A stretch of 64,000 nucleotides of DNA, taken from positions 248,001-312,000 of the forward strand of contig NZ_PCPR01000001.1 in NCBI RefSeq assembly GCF_002979775.1, given 5' to 3'. Each line of letters opens with the position of its first letter. Within the stretch, counting starts at the first letter, position 1. Below the pieces are notes generated by a model. The model did not search any database and was not told the DNA's origin. It worked only from the letters and a program-made list of their open reading frames with translations. The stretch is from Arthrobacter sp. MYb23. GTDB lineage: Bacteria > Actinomycetota > Actinomycetes > Actinomycetales > Micrococcaceae. Shown here piece by piece: positions 52,348-60,111 of the stretch. A program made the position numbers and the translations under genes.

Positions 52348-53748
52348 ATGTCATCCACCCTTAGGTCAGACTCCCGCGAGTCCGCCCCGCGCAAGGTCGC
52401 CTCGCGCAAGTCCGCCTCGAGTCGGAGCGCCACCCCGGCTCTCGCAGTCCCCGCTTCCCGCGATCTGGTGGTGGATTTCATCCGCGTAGCCTGCATGTTT
52501 GCCGTGGTTGCAGTTCATTTGCTCATGATGGGAATCAGCGTGGGTGAATCCGGCATCGGCGTTGGCAATCCCCTCACCTCCCTGAGTTGGTTTGCGCAGG
52601 GTACGTGGTTCGGGCAAGTCATGCCGCTGTTCTTCATCGTCGGCGGTTTCGCTTCGCTCACGTCGTGGCGGAGCCTGAAACGCAAGGGCGGCGATGGCGG
52701 CGACTACCTCAGGAACCGGGTGCTGCGGCTGGTCCGGCCAACGGTCGCCTTGTACATCTTTCTCGCCATTGCTTTGTGGAGTGCGACGGCGGCTGGCGTC
52801 CCGGTCGATCTGCTCGCCGTGATCGCTGCGGGCGCGGGAGTGCAGTTGTGGTTCCTGGCCGCGTACCTGATCTGCCAGGCAATGGTCCCCACCATGGCCA
52901 AGTTCCACGAGGCAGCACCGTACCGGACCATCGCGGCGCTGGCCGCGGGCGCCGTCGTCGTTGATGTTCTTCGTTTGGGTTTGGAGCGCAATCCGTGGGG
53001 CTTCGATTCGAACCCGATCGGTCTGTTGAACATGGTGTTCGTGTGGGGCCTTCTGCAACAGCTGGGGTTCTTTTACGCAGACGGCTTCTTTGACCGTTTC
53101 GCCAAGTGGAAGCTCGTTCTAGCGGCTGCTGGCTGCTACGCCGTGATGGTTCCGCTCACGCATGCGGGGCCGTACCCCGTGGACATGCTGACCAGCCAGA
53201 ACCCGCCCATGTTTCCGCTGATCCTGGTTGGACTGGCACACATTCTGTTGGTGAAAGCCGCGTATCCGGTGCTGCAGCGATGCGTTCACGTTGGCTGGGT
53301 GCAGAAAGTGATGTATGTGGTGGGCAGCCGGGCGATGACCATTTACCTGTGGCACCTGCCGTTGATCATCGCCATGTTTGGCATAGCGCTGGTCCTTCGC
53401 CTGCCGTTCCCCGAACCCGCCAGCACCGAGTGGTGGCTGAGTCGTCCGCTGTTTTATGTAGCTGCCTGGGCACTGGTGCTGTTGGTTTCCACGCCGTTGG
53501 TCCGCCTGGAACTCGCCAGCACTGCACTTGCACCGGGTGCCACCAGGCCGGCCATGTGGCGCATCGCTGCCGGAACTGTCCTGGCCATTATTCCGCCGTT
53601 CGTGGTGATGAGGTCGGCGCTGGACGTTTCGAATGCCACCTGGGGTGTGGTGCTGCTGGTGATCGCCGTGGCTCTGGTCTCCGGCAAGCTTCCGGACAGG
53701 GCGTGGAAGACCCCGCGCAGTGTTTCATCAGGGGCCGCGGCTTCCTGA
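52348..53748 (+). CDS. Acyltransferase 3-family membrane protein
   Basis: 466 residues from ATG 52348, chosen because GAGGAG lies 8 bases upstream; an earlier ATG (52315) lacks a site. Basic Ser/Arg-rich N-tail of about 35 residues, then ten or more helices beginning RDLVVDFIRVACMFAVVAVHL, as in the acyltransferase 3 family (NodX/OatA-like). GVQLWFLAAYLICQ and MTIYLWHLPLIIAMF are further family features. It likely moves acyl groups onto a cell-surface carbohydrate. The acceptor is unknown. Confidence 0.87.
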   Translation: MSSTLRSDSRESAPRKVASRKSASSRSATPALAVPASRDLVVDFIRVACMFAVVAVHLLMMGISVGESGIGVGNPLTSLSWFAQGTWFGQVMPLFFIVGGFASLTSWRSLKRKGGDGGDYLRNRVLRLVRPTVALYIFLAIALWSATAAGVPVDLLAVIAAGAGVQLWFLAAYLICQAMVPTMAKFHEAAPYRTIAALAAGAVVVDVLRLGLERNPWGFDSNPIGLLNMVFVWGLLQQLGFFYADGFFDRFAKWKLVLAAAGCYAVMVPLTHAGPYPVDMLTSQNPPMFPLILVGLAHILLVKAAYPVLQRCVHVGWVQKVMYVVGSRAMTIYLWHLPLIIAMFGIALVLRLPFPEPASTEWWLSRPLFYVAAWALVLLVSTPLVRLELASTALAPGATRPAMWRIAAGTVLAIIPPFVVMRSALDVSNATWGVVLLVIAVALVSGKLPDRAWKTPRSVSSGAAAS

Positions 53749-53767
53749 CCTTCTTTGCAAGCCGAAC

Positions 53768-53800
53768 GGCCGTAGAACAACCTCATGGGGTTGCTCTACG
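53768..53800 (+). terminator. Terminator after acyltransferase gene
   Basis: GGCCGTAGAACAACC pairs (one mismatch) with GGTTGCTCTACGGCC and is followed by TTTGCGTTGTT. Tail-to-tail with the MFS gene. Confidence 0.75.
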
Positions 53801-53844
53801 GCCTTTGCGTTGTTCAAAAGAGGTCAGGCAGCCACAGGCAATAG

Positions 53845-55071
53845 CTAGTAGTTACGCCGGTGCTTCAGACGTGGAATTGCGACGGCGAACACCACTGCCG
53901 CTGCGAAGCCCAGTACGCCCGTGGCCCAGACACCCGCCGACAACGAGAACGCAGCCGTTAGCCCGGACAACAGCACAGGCCCTCCGGTGCCACCCGAGTC
54001 GGCCATGAAGCGCCAGATCCCCAGAAAGTGGCTGCGCCCGTTATCCGGCGAGAAGTCAGCACCGAGCGTCATGATGAGCCCGGAACTGATGCCGTTGCCG
54101 AACCCGATCAGCAAGGCAACCAAGAGGAGCGGGACGAACCCGGCAGTGAAGGGAACCAGGATCAGCGCCGTTCCCATAATCAACGTTGACGGGATGGCCA
54201 CCCATTGACGTCCCTTCCTGTCCATCAGTTTTCCGGCGGGATAGAACACCAGCATGTCGATCGCTCCGGACAAGCCGAAGATCAACGAAGCATGTGTGGC
54301 ATCGAGTCCCAGATGGTCCGCCCACAGCGGGATGACCACCTGCCGCGATGCACGCAATGCGCTCAGCAGGAGGATGCCGAAGCCAACCGTCAGGAACACC
54401 CCGGCATGGGAAACCGCGACGCTCCTCAAGGAGGACGCAGGAGGTCGGGGACCGCCGTCGGGCCTTCCGGGGGCAACCAAGTCCGGGATGGTGAGCGACA
54501 AAAAAGCCGCAGCCAGCATGCCACCAAAGCCCACCCAATAAGCGCCGCTGATACCGGCGAACTGCATCACGCCGGCACCCACGAACGGACCTATGAAGAG
54601 GCCTATCCTGGTAACACCGCCCAGGGTTGACAGGGCTCGCGCGCGGAACATGACAGGAACGGCCTCAGTCAGGAACTTTTGCCGTGCAAGGTTGAAGACG
54701 CTGGCGGACATGCCCACCAACGTCATGGACGCGGCCAGCAGCCATAGTCCGTGATCCATTTGCGGGGCGAACGCTGCCGCGCCCAGGGCAATGGCGCCCA
54801 CAGCTCCGGCTCCCACGATCGACCACCGTTCACCGAACTTCTCGGTGATGATCGACGCCGGGATGTTGAATAACCACGAGCCCAGGCCAATCAGCGTCAC
54901 AATCAAGGCCGAAACCGCCACCGATGCGCCGAGGTCGCGCGCTGAGAGCGCAATGACCGGGAGCACAGCACCCTCACCGAGGCAGAAGAGCACAGCTGGC
55001 CCGAATGCCGGTGGCGCTACGCTGCGGAGGCTGAAGTTTTTGTCTACTTGGGTGGTGGTCATCCCTTTCAT
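53845..55071 (-). CDS. Major facilitator superfamily transporter
   Basis: 408 residues, twelve predicted helices. VGMSASVFNLARQKFLTEAVPVMFRARALSTLGGVTRIGLFIGPFVGAGVMQFAG and DMLVFYPAGKLMDRKGRQWVAIPSTLIMGTALI are the MFS loop-type regions. The start is uncertain (ATG 55071 or 55062; neither has an ideal ribosome site). Substrate unknown; the sequence recalls efflux-type members. Confidence 0.85.
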   Translation of the reverse strand: MKGMTTTQVDKNFSLRSVAPPAFGPAVLFCLGEGAVLPVIALSARDLGASVAVSALIVTLIGLGSWLFNIPASIITEKFGERWSIVGAGAVGAIALGAAAFAPQMDHGLWLLAASMTLVGMSASVFNLARQKFLTEAVPVMFRARALSTLGGVTRIGLFIGPFVGAGVMQFAGISGAYWVGFGGMLAAAFLSLTIPDLVAPGRPDGGPRPPASSLRSVAVSHAGVFLTVGFGILLLSALRASRQVVIPLWADHLGLDATHASLIFGLSGAIDMLVFYPAGKLMDRKGRQWVAIPSTLIMGTALILVPFTAGFVPLLLVALLIGFGNGISSGLIMTLGADFSPDNGRSHFLGIWRFMADSGGTGGPVLLSGLTAAFSLSAGVWATGVLGFAAAVVFAVAIPRLKHRRNY

Positions 55072-55150
55072 CCTATGACCGCCGTCGCCGGGTCGCGGGG
55101 CGGTATGACGTTATGTGCTCGCGCTGAGGGCCGGCTCGCACTCTTATCCG

Positions 55151-55690
55151 CCTGGCGCGCACCCGTTTCCGCCCGGCGCTCCCTTTCGTGGTCAGGACCG
55201 CATCAGTACGCGCCGCGCGCACCAGAGGTTACGGGGGCGATCGGCGGGTACGGTAGCGACGACAAATGGGTGGCTGGGTCCGATTGCGTGGACCGCCGCC
55301 GTGGGTGGTTGGAGTGCCTGGTGGTAGGACGGGATGGGTCGCCCCCATTCCCTTGCGCACCCCTTTCCGCCTGGCGCTCCCTTTCGTGGTCGGCATCGCA
55401 CCAGTACGCGCCAACCGCACCAGAGGTTACGGGGGCGATCGGCGGGTACGGTAGCGACGACGGGTGGCTGGGCCCGATTGCGTGGAGGGCCACTAAGGGG
55501 TGGTTGGGGTGACTTGTAGGACGGGATGGGTCGCACCCCTTTCGCGGTCAGGACCGCACCCTTTCCGCCCTGCGCACCCTTTCGTGGTCAGGACCGCACC
55601 AGTACGCGCCAAATGCACCAGAGGTTACGGGGGCGATCGGCGGGTACGGTAGCGACGACGACGGGTGGCTGGGCCCGATTGTGCGAATGC
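55151..55690. repeat. 198-bp tandem repeat array with TTACGGG core (three copies)
   Basis: The mark ACCAGAGGTTACGGGGGCGA starts at 55221, 55419 and 55617, a period of exactly 198 bp. Each unit has CACCC(C/G)TTTCCGCC, CCCTTTCGTGGTC, the core, CGGGTACGGTAGCGACGAC and GGTGGCTGGG. Copies 1 and 2 are full; copy 3 is partly rearranged. Most of the 737-bp gap 55072-55808 is this array. Because 198 is a multiple of three, open frames across it are artefacts. Nothing else seen in the gap. Confidence 0.85.
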
Positions 55691-55808
55691 GAGAGTGTTG
55701 GGGCTGGAGTGTTGGTGCGCTGGGGTCCAGCGCGATGCTCGCAGTTGTTGCGGCTCCGGGAAGCCGGAGCCGCAACAACTACATGCGAAGTGAGATTGCT
55801 TCCTTGGC

Positions 55809-57815
55809 TTAGCGGCGGTTGGCTGCTGCCTTGCGCCGACCGACTGCTGCAAGCACGAGCCCCATCAGGAGCAAGGCCCCTGCCCAGAGAACCCACTGAC
55901 CGTTCAGGCCGGTGTTGGCCAACGTGTTGGCACTTCCGACGGCGGTGGGGGCTGCCGCGGTCCATGCACCCTGGGTGGAGCCCTGGGTCACTACGGCGCC
56001 GGCCTGGGTGCCCACACCGGTATTCATGATGCCGTTTACCGGAGCGTTGACGCCGGTTTCTCCGCCGGCGTTAAGACCGCCACCAGCGGGCGGGTTCACA
56101 ACAGGAGGATTGACCACGGGAGGGTTCACAACAGGAGGATTGACCACGGGAGGGTTCACGACCGGCGGGTTGACCACGGGAGGGTTCACGACCGGAGGAT
56201 TCACAACCGGAGGATTCACAACCGGAGGGTTGACCGTTGCTGTAGATCCTCCACCAACTCCTACCGAGGTGGCGCCAAGGCTGACAGGAGCCGTGATCGG
56301 GATGATCAGCTGGGTGCCGGAAAGAATTCCGTCGCTGCCCGAGGTTGAAGAACCCGACGTACCCGGAGCCGAAGTACCCGAAGAACCCGTGCCGGTGTTT
56401 GTTGCCGAAGAGTCACCCAACAGACCAGCTGAAGTGGAACCCAGGTTGATCGGAGCCGTAATCGGAGCAACAACCTGCGTCCCCGAACCAATGCCATCCG
56501 AACCCGAAGTGGTGCTGCCGGAGTTCGTGCCCGTCGGGGCAGTGCCGCCGCTGGTGCCGGTGTTCGTAGCGGACGAGTCACCCAACAGACCAGCTGAAGT
56601 GGAACCCAGGTTGATCGGAGCCGTAATCGGAGCAACAACCTGCGTCCCTGAACCAACGCCATCCGAACCCGAAGTGGTGCTGCCGGAGTTCGTGCCCGTC
56701 GGGGCAGGGCCGCCGCTGGTGCCGGTGTTCGTAGCGGACGAGTCACCCAGCAAACCAGCTGAGGTGGAACCCAGGTTGATCGGAGCCATAATCGGAGCAA
56801 CAACCTGCGTGCCCGAACCAACGCCATCCGAACCCGAGGTGGTGCTACCGGAGGTCGTGCCCGTCGGCACAGTTCCGCCGGTCGAGCCTGAAGTACCGGT
56901 GCCGGTGTTCGTAGCGGACGAGTCACCCAACAGACCAGCCGAGGTCGCACCGAGGTTGATCGGCACAGCTACAGGAGCAACAACCTGCGTGCCCGAACCA
57001 ACGCCATCCGAACCGGACGTCGAAGAACCCAAGGAAGCCGGAGCCGACGTACCAGGAGCCGAAGTTCCAGGAGAAGCAGCCGTGCCGGACGTGGCGGACG
57101 AATCCCCGCCGACACCCACGGCAGTGGCTCCGATGTTAACAGGGACCGAAATCGGAGCCACTACCTGAGCGCCGGACGCGATACCCTCTCCCCCCGACGT
57201 CGTTGCCTGCGCCGGAGCCGGTGCTGGCGCCGAAGCGGGAGCCTGGGCCGGAGCAGGAGCTGAAGATGTAGCAACCGAGTCGCCAAGTACACCGGCGGAG
57301 GTCGCTCCCAGCGTGATGGGAATCGTCACCGGAGCAACAACTTGGGTTCCCGAGGCGATACCGTCGGAACCGCTGGTGCTGGCTGCCGGCGTCGAACTTG
57401 TTGCCGCGGCAGGAGCTGCAGCTGCTGGTGCGGCAGGTGTGGCTGAGCTCGCCGCAGTGGAGCCCCCCAGCAGACCCACTGACGACGAGCCCAGGTTTAT
57501 GGGCACCGTTACCGGAGCAACTATCTGCGTTCCGGAGCCGATGCCGTTGGAACCGCTGGTGCTTGCGGCCGGAGCCGCACCCGAACCTGCAGCAGGTGCC
57601 GGCGCGGACGTCGTAGCTGCTGAATCCCCCAACAGTCCAAGTGATGTTCCGCCGAGGCTGATCGGCGCTGTTACTGGCGCCACCACTTGCGTTCCGGACA
57701 GGAGTCCGTCCTTGCCGCTGGTGGTGTCCGCGGCATTTGCCGCAGTAGCGCTGAGGACGATCATGCCCCCGGCAAAGCATGTGCCGATGAGGCACTTGCG
57801 TATGGTCGTGTTCAT
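55809..57815 (-). CDS. Chaplin-like wall-anchored repeat protein with LANTG sorting signal
   Basis: 668 residues. Signal peptide (TCFAGGMIVLSATAANA), then nine repeats of the form GSDGxxSGTQVVAPITAPIN then LGSTSAGLLGDSSAT, matching the chaplin pattern (G..VxxPVxxPV...GNSxxxxG) but without its cysteines. Next come nine NPPVV repeats, then ANTLANTG, a hydrophobic helix and RRKAAANRR. LAxTG is the substrate motif of class E sortases, so it should be wall-linked. Ser/Thr/Ala-rich linkers separate repeats. Length is far above normal chaplins. The three middle repeats are nearly identical at DNA level (165-bp period). Confidence 0.8.
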   Translation of the reverse strand: MNTTIRKCLIGTCFAGGMIVLSATAANAADTTSGKDGLLSGTQVVAPVTAPISLGGTSLGLLGDSAATTSAPAPAAGSGAAPAASTSGSNGIGSGTQIVAPVTVPINLGSSSVGLLGGSTAASSATPAAPAAAAPAAATSSTPAASTSGSDGIASGTQVVAPVTIPITLGATSAGVLGDSVATSSAPAPAQAPASAPAPAPAQATTSGGEGIASGAQVVAPISVPVNIGATAVGVGGDSSATSGTAASPGTSAPGTSAPASLGSSTSGSDGVGSGTQVVAPVAVPINLGATSAGLLGDSSATNTGTGTSGSTGGTVPTGTTSGSTTSGSDGVGSGTQVVAPIMAPINLGSTSAGLLGDSSATNTGTSGGPAPTGTNSGSTTSGSDGVGSGTQVVAPITAPINLGSTSAGLLGDSSATNTGTSGGTAPTGTNSGSTTSGSDGIGSGTQVVAPITAPINLGSTSAGLLGDSSATNTGTGSSGTSAPGTSGSSTSGSDGILSGTQLIIPITAPVSLGATSVGVGGGSTATVNPPVVNPPVVNPPVVNPPVVNPPVVNPPVVNPPVVNPPVVNPPVVNPPAGGGLNAGGETGVNAPVNGIMNTGVGTQAGAVVTQGSTQGAWTAAAPTAVGSANTLANTGLNGQWVLWAGALLLMGLVLAAVGRRKAAANRR

Positions 57816-57913
57816 TGTGGTTCTCTCCTGAAGACGTTGTTCCCAAGGACGTCCGAGTGACGGATCGCCCGAATGACCGTCTGCCGCGAAGAGCTGCGCG
57901 GCTGGCCGGGGAA

Positions 57914-58993
57914 CTAGTCAGGAGAGGAGCCGGGATCGAAGCACACCGGCTTTGGATGTTGTTCATCGCCTGCAGTTGCCAGGCCGGGCAGAGCGTCGAC
58001 GGGAATGATCAAGGCTCCCTGCAGGAATGCTGCTGCGGGGCTCGGCGGACCGTTTTGGGAGTTCCCGGAGCCGGCTCCCGTGAGGCTGCCGGGCACGGCT
58101 GCGGGGTCTGTAGGGAGGTCCGCGGGCGAGGCGGGATCGGCGGGTGAGGAGGTTCCGCCGAGCACCGCGGTGATCCCTGTGGGACCGAAGTTTCGTGCGG
58201 GATTCAGCAGCGCTGAAATGCCAGCGTTCACCCCTGGCGCGGTCGCACTCAGCCCCGGTTTGCCGGTCTCAAGAACTGTGGAATGTACGACGCCGGTAGT
58301 CGCCGCGGTGCCAGCATCAGCCGTTGCGGGGACAACAAGAACGTCGGAGCCCGGCACACCGGGAGTCTCAGGCGTCGCGGAGGGAGGCGCCACCACCGGC
58401 GGAACTGCCACAGGCGGAACAGGCGGAACAGCTACCGGCGGAACAGCTACCGGCGGGACGATGGCGTCGACGGGAGCCAGTACGGTGTCCACCACGCCAA
58501 CAATGGGATCCACGATCGGGGTGACCACGCTGGTGACTGGTTCCAGCCGAGCGGGTTCCAGAAGCTGATTCACCGGCGGTACAACTACATTGACGGTGTT
58601 GTCCACGGTGTTAGTGACAGGAGTGGTCACCGTATTCACCACGGTTCCTGCAGTGTCCGGTGGAACCAATTGATTGGCCACCGGCACGGCAGAAACCACC
58701 TGATCAACCGTGCCGCCAAGATGTTCCACAAGGGGTGTCACGGCAGGCACGTGGACGTTGATCTGGTTGGTGGGTACTAGTTCCTTGACCACGTTCGGCA
58801 GCGGTACATTCGGCACCGGAACACTGATGGTCGTTGAGGACGTGACACTGCCTAAGAGGTTTTTGTCAGAGGTTCCGGTGTCTGCACTGGCCGCCGAAGC
58901 GGAGAGTGCCATCCAGATTGCCGTGCCAGCGCCTGCGACCATGACGGAGCGGAGAATGCTGGTAGCACGCGGAAACACGCGTGAACCCTTCAT
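57914..58993 (-). CDS. Secreted Val/Pro-rich hypothetical protein
   Basis: 359 residues from ATG 58993, preceded by GGGGGTG. Signal peptide at about 18-40 (AGAGTAIWMALSASAASA). The mature part is dominated by Val/Pro/Thr: VPVPNVPLPNVV, PVTNTVDNTVNVVVPPVNQLL and the repeat PPVAVPPVAVPPVPPVAVPP. No LPxTG-like end, though the tail contains FDPGSS. Its neighbour on the right is chaplin-like, so the two may build a surface layer. No family was recognised. Confidence 0.68.
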   Translation of the reverse strand: MKGSRVFPRATSILRSVMVAGAGTAIWMALSASAASADTGTSDKNLLGSVTSSTTISVPVPNVPLPNVVKELVPTNQINVHVPAVTPLVEHLGGTVDQVVSAVPVANQLVPPDTAGTVVNTVTTPVTNTVDNTVNVVVPPVNQLLEPARLEPVTSVVTPIVDPIVGVVDTVLAPVDAIVPPVAVPPVAVPPVPPVAVPPVVAPPSATPETPGVPGSDVLVVPATADAGTAATTGVVHSTVLETGKPGLSATAPGVNAGISALLNPARNFGPTGITAVLGGTSSPADPASPADLPTDPAAVPGSLTGAGSGNSQNGPPSPAAAFLQGALIIPVDALPGLATAGDEQHPKPVCFDPGSSPD

Positions 58994-59107
58994 CTCGACA
59001 CCCCCAGGTAGTCGCGAACCATTGGTCGCCTTCATCCTAGGACGGCATCACGCGGTTAGTCCATGGTTGGGAGTAAACAAAATGACAAATTTGTAAGGAA
59101 CCTTGTT

Positions 59108-59998
59108 TTACGAAGGATAAAAGCCTGTCTTTTCCGGTCCAAAGTCCGGAGTGGCCACAGAGGAACGCCCGTGGGCGTTGGTTTCCTGAAGCCTTTTGAT
59201 AAACCAGCGTGATTGTTCCGGGCCATAAGGCAGTACAGGAATGGCCTTTGTGGCGTCGGACGGCATATCGCGAATGGACTGCGTCGCTTGCCTGACCGCC
59301 GTGCCCATGGTGTCAGCCATGGTTTTGACGAACTCATCGCTGGCAGGTTCGCCGTGCCCCGGAACCAGGAATTCGTAGCGGTGGCGCAGGGCCGAGATGT
59401 GCCGCAGCGCATCCGCCCATTCTTCCGGGTACGAGTCCTCAAACGACGGATGCGCACCTTGTTCCACCAGGTCGCCCACGTACAGGGTGGAACTGGTGCC
59501 AACAAGGAGGTCGCCGTCTGTGTGGGCCCGGCCAAGGTAGAAGAGCGTGGCCGCGATGCCGCCGAGGTCAACGAGGACAGGCTGATCGTGGACCAGGGCG
59601 TTGGGGACAACGACGTCGACGGCGTCGCCCTCCCCCGCTGCCATCTCGGGTTCGTTGGTGGCTACGAAGCGTCGCTGGTTATCGGCGTCGCGTTCAATAG
59701 TGGCCGCACAGTTGGCGTGCGCCCAAAACTCGGTCACGCCGTCGTCCGCAAATACTGCGTTACCAAAGAAGTGGTCGTAGTGGGCGTGGGTGTTCACCAC
59801 AACCAGCGGAAGCTGGGTCTTTTCGCGGACTGCAGCGAGGATCTCGCGGCCTTGGCGCGGGCCGCAGCCGGTGTCGATGACCATGGCGAGCTCAGAGCCC
59901 ACCACCAGCCCGGTATTGAGTAACGATCCCTCGGTTTCCAAGACGTAGTTGTCCGGTCCGAGTTCTAGCCAAGCTGACAATTCGTGCTCCGTATCCAC
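59108..59998 (-). CDS. MBL-fold metallo-hydrolase
   Basis: 296 residues. Metal-binding motif HAHYDH at 71-76, upstream IDTGCGPRQG, and later GRAHTDGDLLVG, VGDLVEQGAHPSF and VPGHGEPA, completing the metallo-beta-lactamase ligand set. Probably a glyoxalase-II-like or related hydrolase. Substrate unknown. Monocistronic. Confidence 0.88.
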   Translation of the reverse strand: MDTEHELSAWLELGPDNYVLETEGSLLNTGLVVGSELAMVIDTGCGPRQGREILAAVREKTQLPLVVVNTHAHYDHFFGNAVFADDGVTEFWAHANCAATIERDADNQRRFVATNEPEMAAGEGDAVDVVVPNALVHDQPVLVDLGGIAATLFYLGRAHTDGDLLVGTSSTLYVGDLVEQGAHPSFEDSYPEEWADALRHISALRHRYEFLVPGHGEPASDEFVKTMADTMGTAVRQATQSIRDMPSDATKAIPVLPYGPEQSRWFIKRLQETNAHGRSSVATPDFGPEKTGFYPS

Positions 59999-60067
59999 TG
60001 CAATCCGGCGATCTTCAGGCCTCTACTCTACCCACGGAACCCGTGCGGATGCTGGAAGGAAACGAAA

Positions 60068-60100
60068 GCGGCCCGGAAGCAATCATTGCTTCCGGGCCGC
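60068..60100 (-). terminator. Terminator after subtilase gene
   Basis: 16-bp perfect arms (60068-60083 and 60085-60100); followed on the minus strand by TTTCGTTTCC. Confidence 0.8.
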
Positions 60101-60111
60101 CGAGTCCAGTG

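Noticed and set aside
55048..55512. Open frames through the 55.1-55.7 kb region
   Set aside because: The 198-bp period is a multiple of three, so repeats keep a frame open. No start site or domain is present.
55912..57168. 418-codon plus-strand frame opposite the chaplin-like gene
   Set aside because: Periodicity comes from the repeats of the minus-strand gene, which has a signal peptide and sorting signal in its own frame.
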